A DNA stretch of 64,000 nucleotides. Source: Sclerotinia nivalis (Eukaryota; Ascomycota; Leotiomycetes; Helotiales; Sclerotiniaceae). Location of the stretch: positions 744,001 to 808,000 of the forward strand of contig JAPEIS010000001.1 in NCBI GenBank assembly GCA_029531795.1, read 5' to 3'. Shown piece by piece: positions 34,951 through 45,778 of the stretch. The stretch's first letter is position 1, and every line of letters starts with the position of its first letter. A program made the position numbers and the translations under genes. The notes beneath the pieces are model-generated. The model was not told the DNA's origin. It searched no databases and worked only from the letters and a program-made list of their open reading frames with translations.

Positions 34951-35775
34951 CGTAGTTTATTGTAGATGATCTTGCTTAATAGTTTTCTATATAGTATTCA
35001 ATTCATTCTATATCAATCGGATAGCTCAAATGTTATCTTGTTGATAAAACGAAACAAAGCTAGAAGTTTGTAATTAACGAATATTATCTATATTTGGGTT
35101 TATATCTTTGTAAATAGATATAGGGAGTTCTTCAATAGAAAGCGGGGGCAAACGGTTTTTTGGATTGTGAATAAGCTGATACCGATCTGCAATTTTTAAG
35201 ATCGATTTTGGATATGGATAATTGGGAATCATCTATGCTTGATTATTTGGTTCTCTGTAACGTTTTATTCGATAATGATTCATACTAAGTGTCAGACCCT
35301 ATTGAAATTCGAGATCAATAGAAGAATCATTAGATTGTAATATATAATTTTCATTTGGTATTTTTTCAGTAGAAGGTTTTTTATAAGAAGTTCTTTTAAA
35401 AGTAGAAAATGTTTGAATAGATGAACAATCGATATCGTCCTTTGGATAATCCTCGATATATGGAGAGCGGTATTTATAAATTGTGCATTTAGTTTTTATA
35501 TCAGGATTGGTAAGGAATTTATTTAAAGGTTCGATAGTATTAATGATTTGTTATGGAGTAACTTTTGCTAGATTTTCTTGTTCCTTGATCGGAGATGGGA
35601 TTGTTGGTGTGGTAATTGGTTTTGAATCATGATACATTAAGCAATTGGAAGTGTAGTAGTTTGAAGAGAATGTTAAATTCATTTTCGTTCAGTTGATAAT
35701 AGGATTGTAATATTGTAATTATAGTAAACCAAAGATTAATAATATCTTTGATGAAAGTTGGATGATATAAAAAGA

Positions 35776-36030
35776 CTAATATTTATAATGATCCTTTATA
35801 GCGATTTCTATTACAAAATATTCTGTAATTCTATTGGCGATCTTTCTATCGGCAAATCGGAGTTCGCAAAGGTGAGATAAGAGTTGTATTTCGATATTGT
35901 ATTTGGAAGCAAAAGAACGATCAGTAAAGGCTTCTTCAGAGTATTCATTATCAATAAGACTTATAATAGTAAAAGGATTTTCATACACAAGGAATATAAT
36001 GGTTTTAACGAATAGAGATTTGCTATTCAT
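35776..36030 (-). pseudogene. Gypsy B2 aspartic protease region
   Basis: 84-residue stretch with SLIDNEYSEEAFTDRSFA, where the DSG catalytic triad has become DNE by G-to-A changes. It lies in the pol frame, one base offset from gag. Confidence 0.7.
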
Positions 36031-36424
36031 AGAGTTGAATTATAATAGTTTATCTCTATTTATTCTTCGATTTATCTTTTTGCCTTTAGTATTCCTTTAC
36101 GAACGATTTTTCGTAGAGGTTAATCTTTTCTCTATTCGGAACTTTCTTTGATTGAATTGGGTATAGAGACAATCTCCTCTGGCTCGATATAGCCTTGCTA
36201 TTGTGCTTGATTCAGGTGCTATTGGTTTTGTATCCAATTACCAGTATATCCTCTTCAAAATCCATTGCGATTATTATTAAATCTATTGGTGCCTCGAAAA
36301 ACCGAAACAACAGTGTGTTGATCGGGGATCGGATTAGTTGAGACAATAGTATTGCGATTGGAAAAGGTATTAATAGGAACTTATTTGCCAGGAAGAAGAT
36401 TACTATTGATATTATAAATAATAT

Positions 36425-37505
36425 AACAATCAATCTGAAGGTGATCGATCCTACTACAACAATTGCAAGAAACCGCAGGATTAAATTTCTTTTTCTTATT
36501 TTGCAAACCCTTTTTCTATTATCCTTTTTGTTTTATTGTATCAAGATCCATAGGGTCACCATCAACAATAAATGCTTTACCAGAATTTTTGTTATAATAC
36601 TTAGCATCACGAAGATTCTGATTCCAAATAGAGAATTTCTTTTGCTAATCATCAATATCGTCGACCGCATAAGGGTTCGAATCATTAATGACCAAAGTTC
36701 AAAGAGGGACTGTAACCTTTTGTTTTATCGCATTAACAATCTCGTGATCAGATTTGTAACAAGAGTTAGCAAGATAAGACAATGTAGAGAAGAAAGCTGA
36801 AAAGGATTCCTTTGAACCTATAAAAAGCTTATCGAATTTGAGCGAGACTTCCCTTTCGATATCCACAGAGATATATAATTTGTCCAATTTGGCCAAAAAC
36901 GAAACAACAGAATCGAAGCAAGTAAGATCGTCAACGAATCTGGTGATATCCGTAATACACTCTTGTCGTGCTTGATCATCGAAAAGACTAATAGCATAGC
37001 TAATCTTCTTTTGTTCGAAAGCAAAAAGTTGTGAATCGATTATCCAATAAAGTTGCAAACTCAACTTCCAAAACTGATAATCCTTTTGTTGGGCGAGAAT
37101 ATTAGATCTTTTGTTTTTAAAAACGGATGGGTTTTTCTGAATTTGATAGAGAATGGTCGATTTCTGATTAGTGGCAGTATCACCAACGTTCAGCTGAACT
37201 TGCTTGCTGGTTAGAGTGCGAAGAAGCTCGACGTTTTCTGCTTTGAATTCCTCGATCTTATTTGTTTGAGTAGCGATATGAATAGCTTAAATAGTAAAAC
37301 GATTTTCGATGATAGAGAAAATATGATTCAGATAAGTAGTTTGTTCATTAGAACCGGTAGCGAGGTTTAGCGTTACTGGAGTATCCAATTCTGTTAGGAT
37401 TTGTGTAATAGTAGACCATTGGTTGAAGACTTGTTGGATTTCGGTACGAATTCCTTCGATAGAAGTAGGAGTCGTATTACCAGCGGATGTAGAACCGGAA
37501 GCCAT
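36425..37505 (-). pseudogene. Gypsy B2 gag
   Basis: ATG at 37505 (MASGSTSAGNTTPTSIEGIR), capsid region 36699-37064 (FAFEQKKISYAISLFDDQAR) and an intact CCHC knuckle CNCCSRIDHLQIDC near 36430-36470. All are in one frame apart from a few stops. It would form the capsid and bind RNA. Confidence 0.8.
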
Positions 37506-37785
37506 TGTAAAAAGAATTATAATTGTATAAAGTAATCGATAGAGAATTTGCGATTGCATAAAAGCAATCAAAAACAGATACAAAAGTTTACGAATAAATA
37601 CGATCGTACAAAAGCAATCAGGGATTAGAAGCTACACAAAAGCAGATAAGAAATATGATCATACAAAAGCAAACGAATTACGATAGTACGAAAGCAATCG
37701 AAAACAGATACAGAAGCCTACAAATGATTTGGCAAGGCCAAATCACTTCGTAAAGTGACGGAGCCTTTAAAAGGGTAGTACAAAC

Positions 37786-37948
37786 TATCACAGTAAGGGA
37801 AAAGGTATATATAGGTTTGATCTATTGTTGTACTACAAGGAGAAGAAGAAGGTCAAGGAGATGACCTGACTATATAGAAGTGAGTGTATGCATGTGTGCC
37901 TAAGGCACACATGATCACGTGCAGGTGAAGGGAGATGAACCCGTAATA
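37786..37948 (-). repeat. Right (5') LTR of B2/B1
   Basis: Family-B LTR followed by AATGA and LINE1 ORF1. On its left is AAAGTGACGGAGCC.. leader sequence. Confidence 0.9.
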
Positions 37949-38755
37949 AATGATAATAATTATAGATTATCTATCGATTGAACTACATTCTACAAACTAT
38001 TACAATTCTGAAAGATTCATAACAATTGATCATTGTTCCAATCGAATCGAAAATTATATTCGAAACTATCAATGATAACATTGGACAACAAGCGATTCAA
38101 GTAATTAAATTCATACAAAACAAAGAATCCAATTTATATAATTCTATTTGGTTTTTGAACTTCCCAATCTTATAATATATAGTTCTTCTCAAAAACCTCC
38201 GGATTTTAGAAACTACAATTAATACCTTTCGGATTATCTTCAAACCCAAGATAATCCAATATATTCAATGCTTTCAATAATACAATACTCGAGCCTGCTT
38301 TCGTCCTGAAAAATACCGAATCTATAGTACAATCAAATATACAGAAAAAAATCATTTTACCAGATATAATACAATTTATAATTGTCTAGTAAAATACCTA
38401 CACTACGATAGATCTTATTCAATAAATAATTCTAGATGTTTCTTTCGTTTTACTATTAAAGATTCCAAATCCAAAACAGAAAAACAAACTATCCAGAAAA
38501 TATCAAAGGTAACTAGAATCAGAACTTGTATCAATACAAAATACTCTAAAGCTTCAAAAGCTGATTCTTTAATAGAAGAATTCATTACCCCTTCAACCTC
38601 AACTCGAACTACTCAGATGCTATCCTTACTAACTCTATTTCCCTTCAATCTTTTCAATCGTGTTATTACATTAGAAATTATCTCTCTTCTGATTCCATTT
38701 AATATATAATTCAAAAACATCTTCAAAACCCTTGATTATTTTACAAGCTAATATA
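37949..38755 (+). pseudogene. LINE1 ORF1 C-terminal part to ORF2 start
   Basis: Continues from 12110, collinear with LINE2 20240-21045. Cys/His knuckle remnants are recognisable but several cysteines are mutated (CFQ, KYRIYS). It ends at the TA target of the Tc1 element (38754-38755). Confidence 0.85.
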
Positions 38756-38879
38756 CAGTAACCGTGCATTGATAATGGCCGAAAACGCGTAAATATAAAT
38801 TTTTACGCGTTTCATTCCTACAATCTATATTCTATTTATTAATTATATCATCATAACGCACTCCATTAAGATCAATTGA

Positions 38880-39170
38880 TAATAATAATGTTCTTCAAAA
38901 ACATCTTAGCCTATATGATCGTAGTAGAATCATTGGAAAGACTTCAGATAGTGCAGAATCCACTAAAATTGCAAATAATCTTGGAATAGTTTGTATTATC
39001 ATATATAATACTATTAAGATAAATCAATTGTGTAATGAAAGTAAATCCTTATTCAAAAAAACCTGGCAAAAATGTTATTCAGAAAGAGACGAATATATAA
39101 TGATACAATATATATATTTATAATTTAAATCGATTTATTAGGAAACCATTATAGTTTGTAAGCTTGATTG
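38880..39170 (+). pseudogene. Tc1 transposase N-terminal helix-turn-helix region
   Basis: Plus-strand frame NVLQKHLSLYDRSRIIGKTS.. followed by TKIANNLGIVCIIIYNTIK resembles the DNA-binding HTH of Tc1-like transposases. It is cut by gypsy A at 39177. Confidence 0.7.
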
Positions 39171-39177
39171 TAAAAGG

Positions 39178-39390
39178 TATCACGGAGGCAGCAGACAGGA
39201 TAACAGAAATCACTTTTATTGATAAGACGTAACTCGAAGAGCTACGTTTCTATAGAAGGAACGGTTCCTTAAACACATTTATGTGTAGCGCTAGCCCCGA
39301 CCGGGGCTAGCCTACACTTATCCGAGGTCCGATTCCTACGGGTCGGAACCCGAGCGGTCTCTGTATATCATATACGGGGACCCCGTGACA
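39178..39390 (-). repeat. Left (3') LTR of gypsy A
   Basis: 213 bp, TATCACGG..CCGTGACA. Contains a perfect 9-bp-stem hairpin at 39290-39311 (GCTAGCCCC/GGGGCTAGC). Confidence 0.93.
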
Positions 39391-39459
39391 GTATCCCCCT
39401 CCTTAGGGTCGAGCTCCGTTGAGACGACTAGGGGGACCAGGTTTATCCGGATAACGACA

Positions 39460-39972
39460 ATGATAATTACGGATCAGTTTTTAAGTATTCTCCAAATATT
39501 CTGCAGGCTCTTTGGTAGGCGTATCATAGTCTACTTATCGGATAGTATACTTCAGGTAGGGGCTACTACAGCCCCGATGTTTTTATCGGGAATCCAGGAC
39601 TTCTTTTACATCGAATTGCTCAATGCCTTCAACTTCGATAGGAGGGGGAGGCGGGTTGTGTTGATTGGGGATAGGGTTATCATTGGTGGGATACAATAGG
39701 TTAATATGAAAGATCAGGTGATTCTTTATAGAGGTAGGGAGCTTCAGTTTGTAAGTGTATGAGTCTATGCCCTTCAGAATTCGAAAGGGATCTAAGTTCT
39801 TCCAATCTAGCTTCTTCTGGGGACGAAGAGTTTGGATATTCTTAGTATTAAGCCAGACTAGATTTCCAGGTTGGTATCGATGGGTAGGTGAATGGTGGGA
39901 ATCGGTATTCTTCGAATAGCGGGTTTGACTAGTGGTCAGTTCGGTTTTCAGGTGATCGACGATTGACTTCAT
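39460..39972 (-). pseudogene. Gypsy A integrase C-terminus and chromodomain
   Basis: Integrase GPY-type region (YQPGNLVWLNTKNIQT, LDPFRILKGI) then a Pro-rich hinge and EQFDVKEVLDSR, the first chromodomain strand. Beyond a stop where a Trp is expected, the frame continues with YLKYTIR-x-VDYDTPTKEPAEYLEN, a chromodomain core and helix. Confidence 0.75.
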
Positions 39973-40439
39973 CTTTTTGACGAATTCTTCAGCGTTTAGG
40001 ATTCTAGGGCGATCGGAGAGCGTGGCGGGTTCGAAATCTATTCGGGGATGGAAACCGTAATTGGCAAAGAACGGTGATAGGTGGGAGCTTTCGGACCAAA
40101 TAGAGTTAATCGAGAATTCGGCGATCGGTAGTTATTCGGATCAGTCGTTTTGCAGATAGGATATATACGAGCGAAGGTATTGTTCGAGCATTATATTCGC
40201 CTTTTCTGTTTATCCATTGGTTTCAGGATGATAAGTTGTCGATAGTTTCGAAATAGTATCTAGTCGTTTATAGATATGTTTCCAGAAGTTAGAGATAAAT
40301 TGAGCTTTACGATCGGATATAATGGTCTGCGATAGGCCGTGAAGCTTTTATATATGTTTCAGGAACAGACGGGAGACTTTTTCGGAGTTACAGGTTTCTT
40401 GGCAGGGCAGGAAATGCTTCATTTTGGTTAATCGATCGA

Positions 40440-41274
40440 TTACAACAAATATCGTATCGTATCCAGAGCTTTTCGGAAGATGGGTGATGAAATCGATTGA
40501 GATATCTCTCTAGGTTTGTTGCGGGATCGGAAGAGGGTGTAAGATTCTTTCTTGTTCTTTATGGTTCGGGGTGGCTCGGTGGCAATTATGACAATTGCGT
40601 ATCCAACGGGAGATGTAGTTGTAATATCCAGGTCAATAGTAGTTTCGGGAAAGCAGTTCGAAGGTATGGGTATGATGCGGGTGTTCGGCAATAGGGGAAT
40701 CGTGGATTATTCGAAGGAGCTTTGTTTTTAGAGGATTGTAATTAGGAATATAAAGCTTTTTACGATAATATAATAGGTCATTGTTCATAGTACATTCAGA
40801 TAATGTGATATGTGAGTGTCTAACAGTATTTTTTTTTAAAGCCTTTAAGATCGATAGCGGAAGCGGGTCGGATAGGTAAGCTTCAGCGAGTAGAGGTTTC
40901 AGTTCTTCAGGGGGTTCCAATTGTATAGATTCAGGCAATTGGATAGGGATTGGGTTATCGGGTATCGTAGGTGGTTCAGGTTCACAGGCAGGTAATCCAG
41001 GTTCGCGGATAGATGGTTCGGGATTGCGGATAGACGACGGAGTATCGGTATAGGTTTGGTTATGGGTTGTAATCGCGAAACGGACTTTCTTCTTTGGTTT
41101 AACAATAGAAAACAGATCTGTATCTAGATTTTCGGTTTTCAGAACAATCTGATTTTGATGAAGGAAGTATTCATCCCCCTCTTTAGGCAAATCCTCTGAT
41201 CTCCTGGTCAGAGCATCGGGTTTCGCTCCTTGCTTTCCAGAACGGTACGTAATCTTGAAATTGAAACGGGACAA
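40440..41274 (-). pseudogene. Gypsy A RNase H end and integrase zinc domain
   Basis: 213 residues from 41274: RNase H end (FKITYRSGKQGAKPDALTRR), then a Pro-rich spacer, then the HHCC integrase N-terminus (IIHDSPIAEHPHHTHTFELLSRNYY). 40440-40691 continues in another frame with the CxxC half and integrase core start. Confidence 0.8.
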
Positions 41275-41838
41275 AAATTCAGATCAGCAGGCTTGACGAC
41301 AGTTCAATAGCTTTGTTATCGTAAAGTACTCCAGATTCTTATGGTCTGTGATAATCTTGATCGGGGAAGAGGCACCTTCTAATTCGGATCGCTACTTTTC
41401 GAAACAATGGATAATTGCTAATAATTCTTTATTATAAATTTCGTAGTTACATTTTGCAATCGAATACTTCTTTGAGAAATATATAACAGATTTCAGAATC
41501 CCATCGTTATCGTATTGGGAAAGGACTCCAGTAGATATATAATCCGATGTATCCGTTTCTAGAATTACATCTTTCTTTCAATCGAAAGAAGCTAATACAA
41601 GTGTTGCTGTAAATACGGTTTTTAGATTCGAGAACGATTTCTCACAACCAGGATCTCATTGGAAGACTACATTCTTTTTAGTCAGATTTACCATCGGGCG
41701 AATGATCGAAGAGAAGTTGCAAATAAAGCATCGATAGAAATTGCTAAACCCTATAAACATTTGTACATCCATCAGATTCTTCAGCGTTTTCCAATCAATT
41801 ATCGTTTTAATCTTGATTGGGTCCATTCGGATCTTTTT

Positions 41839-42363
41839 TCAGCCTACAATTAGGCCTAGGAATTTCGTTTCAAATTTCAGGAATTCGCATTTCGACAGAT
41901 TGGCATACAATCCGGCTTTCCGTAAAGCGTCTAGTACCTTTTGTATATGCTTTATATATTCAGAACGGGTCTTGCTATAAATCAGAATATCATCCAGGTA
42001 AGCAGTGCAGAATATATCCAGATATTCTCTTAGAGTATCATTGATAAATCGTTGGAACGTTGCTGGGGCTCCGATCAGCCCGAACGGCATGACCAAGATT
42101 TCGAACAAACCGAATCGAGTATAGAATACAGTTAGATATTCTTATCCTTCCTTGATTCGGATATTATTGAAAGCCAAGATGATATCTATTTTTGTAAAAT
42201 ACTTCATCCCTTTCAGATTATTCAAGGACTCTTTGGTTAAAGGCAACGGATATCGGTCTTTCACAGACAAATTATTCAACACACAATAGTCTATACAGAA
42301 TCGAAAACCACCATTAGATTTTTTAACAAATAAAACAAACGAAACAAAAGCAAAGGAACTCAA
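41839..42363 (-). pseudogene. Gypsy A reverse transcriptase
   Basis: 42142-42363 ([34 protein letters not shown]) and 41839-42108 ([17 protein letters not shown], catalytic [14 protein letters not shown]). Both are in one frame, separated by a short stop-containing gap. Confidence 0.85.
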
Positions 42364-42804
42364 TCGAATGAATCCTTTTGCTAAGTTTTCCTTTAACTAT
42401 TCTTACAAAGCTTTCAATTCGTTCCGAGACATTGAATACAGGGCTCCAAACGGTAGCTTAGCTCTATCTTGTAATCGGATATCATAATCGTATAGACGGT
42501 GCGGAGATAGTTTGTCAACGTTATGTAGAGAAAATATATCGATTCACGAACGGAATTCAAAAAGCAGATCTTCGAGAGTAGGATCTTCTTTTTCCTTCAG
42601 AATTCGATCTATCAAATCGATACTAGCTTAGAACATCTTGTAACCTCGATGGATATATATCGAGCAAGTTCGGATTGAAATGTTTGCTATATCTCTTTTT
42701 TTTAATGCTTCAAAACGAAACGATAGATAAACAGGACGGGCTTTAATAGGGATATCGGATAGGGCTCGGATATTCGATAGTTGTACAAACGTATTATAGG
42801 ACTT

Positions 42805-43071
42805 TCAGCAGAACTTGCTATCGAAGCGAAAGGTATTGGATACGAATCCGATATAGAGATTGTACTTCTTTAGCCAGATCAACCCCAGGATAATCGGATA
42901 ATGAGTTAGTTCAATAATATAGATTTTCGATTTTTTCTTATAATGATCATTGATTTGCAAATCGGTTAGAATATAACAATCCATTCGGTTTTCGGATAGT
43001 ATTTTTCTGTTGAATCCAATGATTTCGAACGGGATAGGTAATTTGTATATTGGAAGCTTGGTAGCTTTCAT
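42805..43071 (-). pseudogene. Gypsy A aspartic protease C-terminal part
   Basis: Contains YPIILGLIWLKKYN, matching the ILG-x-x-WL flap-distal motif of retropepsins. The DSG part upstream is not readable. In the pol frame. Confidence 0.7.
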
Positions 43072-43355
43072 TCAACTTCGATTTGCGAAAGTATATCCTT
43101 TGCATTTGTTATCTATTATAATGTAAATAGAACAGGATCGATCAGGTATCGATAGGACAGTAACAGACAATATCATCAGATTTGTTCGATTGCTTGTTTC
43201 TTCAGCGAAAGATAAATTTTGAGTTGTGGTAGCAAACAAACGTAGTGTATGCAGGGCTTTCGTTTGACAACGATTTATACCAGGCGGACTCCGTTTCCCG
43301 AACTCGGGGAGTCGAAAGGGGATAGATTGTACAGTAACATAGTATACAATTGAAT

Positions 43356-44336
43356 CTAATCGGAAGACGGAACAGGGGATAGTGGGGCAAGATTGGTAAG
43401 GCTAGCTCTAATTTGTACAAAACGATTATCTGGGAACAGGTAATCTTTCATACGATGATTGGCAGATCTATAACGGAAGTATTTCTTTTGTTTGTGTCTA
43501 TTAATACGTTTTTGGGAATTGAGATCTATTGGATCTTCAGTAGGTATAATCGTAGTGGGAGCAGCAGATCGGACAATAGAATTCGGGGACGGAGCGGGGG
43601 TACAATTAATAGGATTCAGGTTTTGAGTAGTAGTGCGGGGTGGCGGGACGATTGGGTTACGATTGGAGCTGGTCGGTTTTATCAGATATAGACGGCGATT
43701 CTTCAATGTTTGTACGAAAACGGCGAATACATTGATACTATCTGTAGGGGGTTCAGCGATAACAATCTGATTCTTCAGTTCACTCGACAGGGCTTATTTT
43801 AATAGGATAACCAGGGTATTGTTGTCGTCGGCTATCCCGGCTTTCAATACTAGTCTTTGGAACTCAATATAGAAGATATGGAATGGTTGGTTTCTCTGTT
43901 TCAGATTGATTAGGAGTTTTCGGGCCTCGGCTTGTTTGTTCTGGTTTCTATAAGCTCTTTCCAGTATTTGCAATAGATCCTTATAATCAGCAAGTTTAAC
44001 AAATTGTCCTTTGATATTATACGGTCGAATTTGTACAGCAACGGGTCCAATTAATCTTCCAGTTACATAAGTCAAGCGGGAATGCGGAGAAGTGAAGTGG
44101 TCGGAATTGGTATACATTTTATTTTGTATTTGATCGACAAATCGATCAAGATCGATTTTCGTTTCATCAAACGATGCAGGATCAGGTACCTTCTCACTCA
44201 ATTGAGATTTCGACAAAACAGAAGCGGTAGTTGGGGTTGTAACAGGAGTCAGAGGCGAAGGGTCGGTTAGGTCGGTAGGGGTTGAAACAAGCAGAGCAAC
44301 GGGGACGGGATGGAGTTGAGTTAGATGGGTAATCAA
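43356..44336 (-). pseudogene. Gypsy A gag
   Basis: 43794-44336 is a 180-residue gag capsid fragment (FDETKIDLDRFVDQIQNKM, LLQILERAYRN, FHIFYIEFQRL). 43356-43706 in the same frame contains a degenerate zinc knuckle YFRYRSANHRMKDYLFP, in which all three cysteines have become Tyr/Phe-type residues by C-to-T/G-to-A change, so RNA binding is lost. Confidence 0.8.
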
Positions 44337-44602
44337 TCTATCGTTCTTCTTTTTCTATTGTATAAATATAGTTTTCTCGATTTGCAGATCGAGAGTAAGC
44401 TTTTGAATTGCGGATTGTAGATCGATCATTTCTGTTTCCATTCTTATATTGAATTTGTAAAGGGAGGTGAGGTAACGATATCAGATCGTGGTATCACTGG
44501 TTACAACGGTAGCGAATTCTTCGAGGGAGTCGGGCTGGCTAGGCAGGTGTGGACGGGACGATATCGTAGAAGTGTCGGTATAGATAGGAAGGAGTTATGT
44601 AG

Positions 44603-44815
44603 TATCACGGAGGCAACAGACAGGATAACAGAAATCACTTTTATTGATAAAACGTAATTCGAAGAGCTATGTTTCTATAGAAGAAATGGTTCCTTAAATA
44701 TATTTATATGTAGCGTTAGCCCCGACTGGGGCTAGTCTACACTTATCCGAGGTCCGACTCCTACGGGTCGGAACCCGAGCGGTCTCCGTATACCATATAC
44801 GGGGACCCCGTGACA
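44603..44815 (-). repeat. Right (5') LTR of gypsy A
   Basis: Same 213-bp unit. A second hairpin, 44781-44807, pairs GGTC.CCGTATA with TATACGG.GACC. Differences from the left copy are mostly transitions. Confidence 0.93.
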
Positions 44816-44820
44816 AAAGG

Positions 44821-45600
44821 GATATTATCAAAAGAATCTTCTATGTATATAGAATAGGCAATTGAAGAGTTAGAAAAAAGTTTAAACTTATATTAGAATA
44901 TATATTTAAACGATTTGTATAGTGTTTAGTGTAGAGGGGCCTTATAGCAAAGGAATGAAGCTTAATCTTCTGGTCGGATAAATGCTCTATAGAATGAGAA
45001 CGGGGTAAAAAGCAGAAATGGGTTTTTCGTTTTTCTTCTCAAAAATGGGATCGGAATATAATTCAAATATATTCTTCAAAGAAGAATATGAAGATTATAA
45101 TCTAGGAAGGCTTTTGTGATACCGGAAGGAGCAATCTTTATATTATAAATAGAGATTTTGAATCCAAAAAGTTTGGGTATAATGCCAATTTATATTTGGA
45201 GATGTTTGATGCAAAAATCGAATCTATTTTCGAAGGATTGGATTTAAAGTATCAATTTATACAAGATAATACTTCTATATATATTGTTTGCAAAGTAAAA
45301 ATATAATTTCGAAAGAAAGGTATCCTATTAATTCAAAATTGATCTTCTTATAGTTTCGATCTGAATCCTATAAAGTATATTTAATGATATCTAAAAATAT
45401 ATGTTTTTGAAATGTTTTCTGATATTGTTATAAATAAAAGCATTTCAGAATATACTAGATAGAGATTGAAGAATGCTTTACAAATAGTTTGGGATATATT
45501 GGATGATGAGTTATTCGAAAAATTGAAGGCTAATATATCGAATAAAATAGAGGTTTATATTGCGGTTGATGATTGATATACTAAATATTAAAGGTTTAAA
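44821..45600 (+). pseudogene. Tc1 transposase C-terminal DDE domain
   Basis: Signature blocks FIQDNTSIYIV (second catalytic Asp) near 45260, then YSFDLNPIKYI (position of the third acidic residue, here mutated to Lys), LKNALQIVWDILDD and a terminal YTKY. Several in-frame stops at Trp positions. Inactive. Confidence 0.8.
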
Positions 45601-45778
45601 ATAGAGTAACAATATAATTTTTTAATATTATTAAAATATATATATAGATCTCAAATATATCAAAATTTCATATTAAAATAATGAAACGTTGATTTAATAA
45701 ATAAGATTAAATAGAATGATATTGATAAATAATTCCGGGTGAAATCCGGCCGGCCATTATCTATGCGCAAGTACTGTA

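Larger units (their letters stand above)
12111..37948 (-). mobile_element. Gypsy B1 insertion in LINE1, with later insertions and a recombined right end
   Basis: Left LTR 12111-12273 and right LTR 37786-37948 are 163 bp each. The flanks are AATGA at 12106-12110 and 37949-37953, and LINE1 ORF1 reads across the join without loss. B1 internal sequence runs 12274-18209, resumes at 31094 after solo LTR D, and ends at 31196, where B2 begins. The remaining B1 5' part was replaced when B2 and B1 recombined. B1 is more RIP-mutated than B2. Confidence 0.85.
31197..37948 (-). mobile_element. Gypsy chromovirus family B, copy B2 (6,752 bp)
   Basis: LTRs 31197-31359 and 37786-37948, 163 bp each. The length equals that of B3 (6,754 bp). 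The flanking 5-mers are GTTAG and AATGA, which do not match: the left flank is B1 gag and the right flank is LINE1. The right end was therefore acquired from B1 by recombination between the two same-orientation copies. Domains, right to left: gag, zinc knuckle, protease, RT, RNase H, integrase, chromodomain. It has many stops, but fewer than B1. Confidence 0.88.
39178..44815 (-). mobile_element. Gypsy chromovirus family A, complete copy (5,638 bp)
   Basis: LTRs 39178-39390 and 44603-44815 (213 bp). Target duplication AAAGG at 39173-39177 and 44816-44820 inside the Tc1 element. A purine-rich tract (complement of TCCCCCTCC) abuts the 3' LTR at 39392-39402. Order on the minus strand: gag, knuckle, protease, RT, RNase H, integrase, chromodomain. 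It is moderately mutated: pol domains are largely readable but separated by stops. Confidence 0.93.
38756..45776 (+). mobile_element. Tc1/mariner DNA transposon in LINE1, interrupted by gypsy A
   Basis: Ends CAGTAACCGTGCATTGATAA and the complement of ..CTATGCGCAAGTACTG form imperfect terminal inverted repeats of about 26 bp sharing GATAATGGCCG. TA duplications lie at 38754-38755 and 45777-45778, and LINE1 ORF2 reads across. Own sequence is 38756-39177 plus 44821-45776, about 1.4 kb. It codes for a DDE transposase now broken by stops. Confidence 0.88.

Noticed and set aside
39385..39699. Plus-strand ORF of 104 aa opposite gypsy A
   Set aside because: Antisense shadow of the integrase/chromodomain region.
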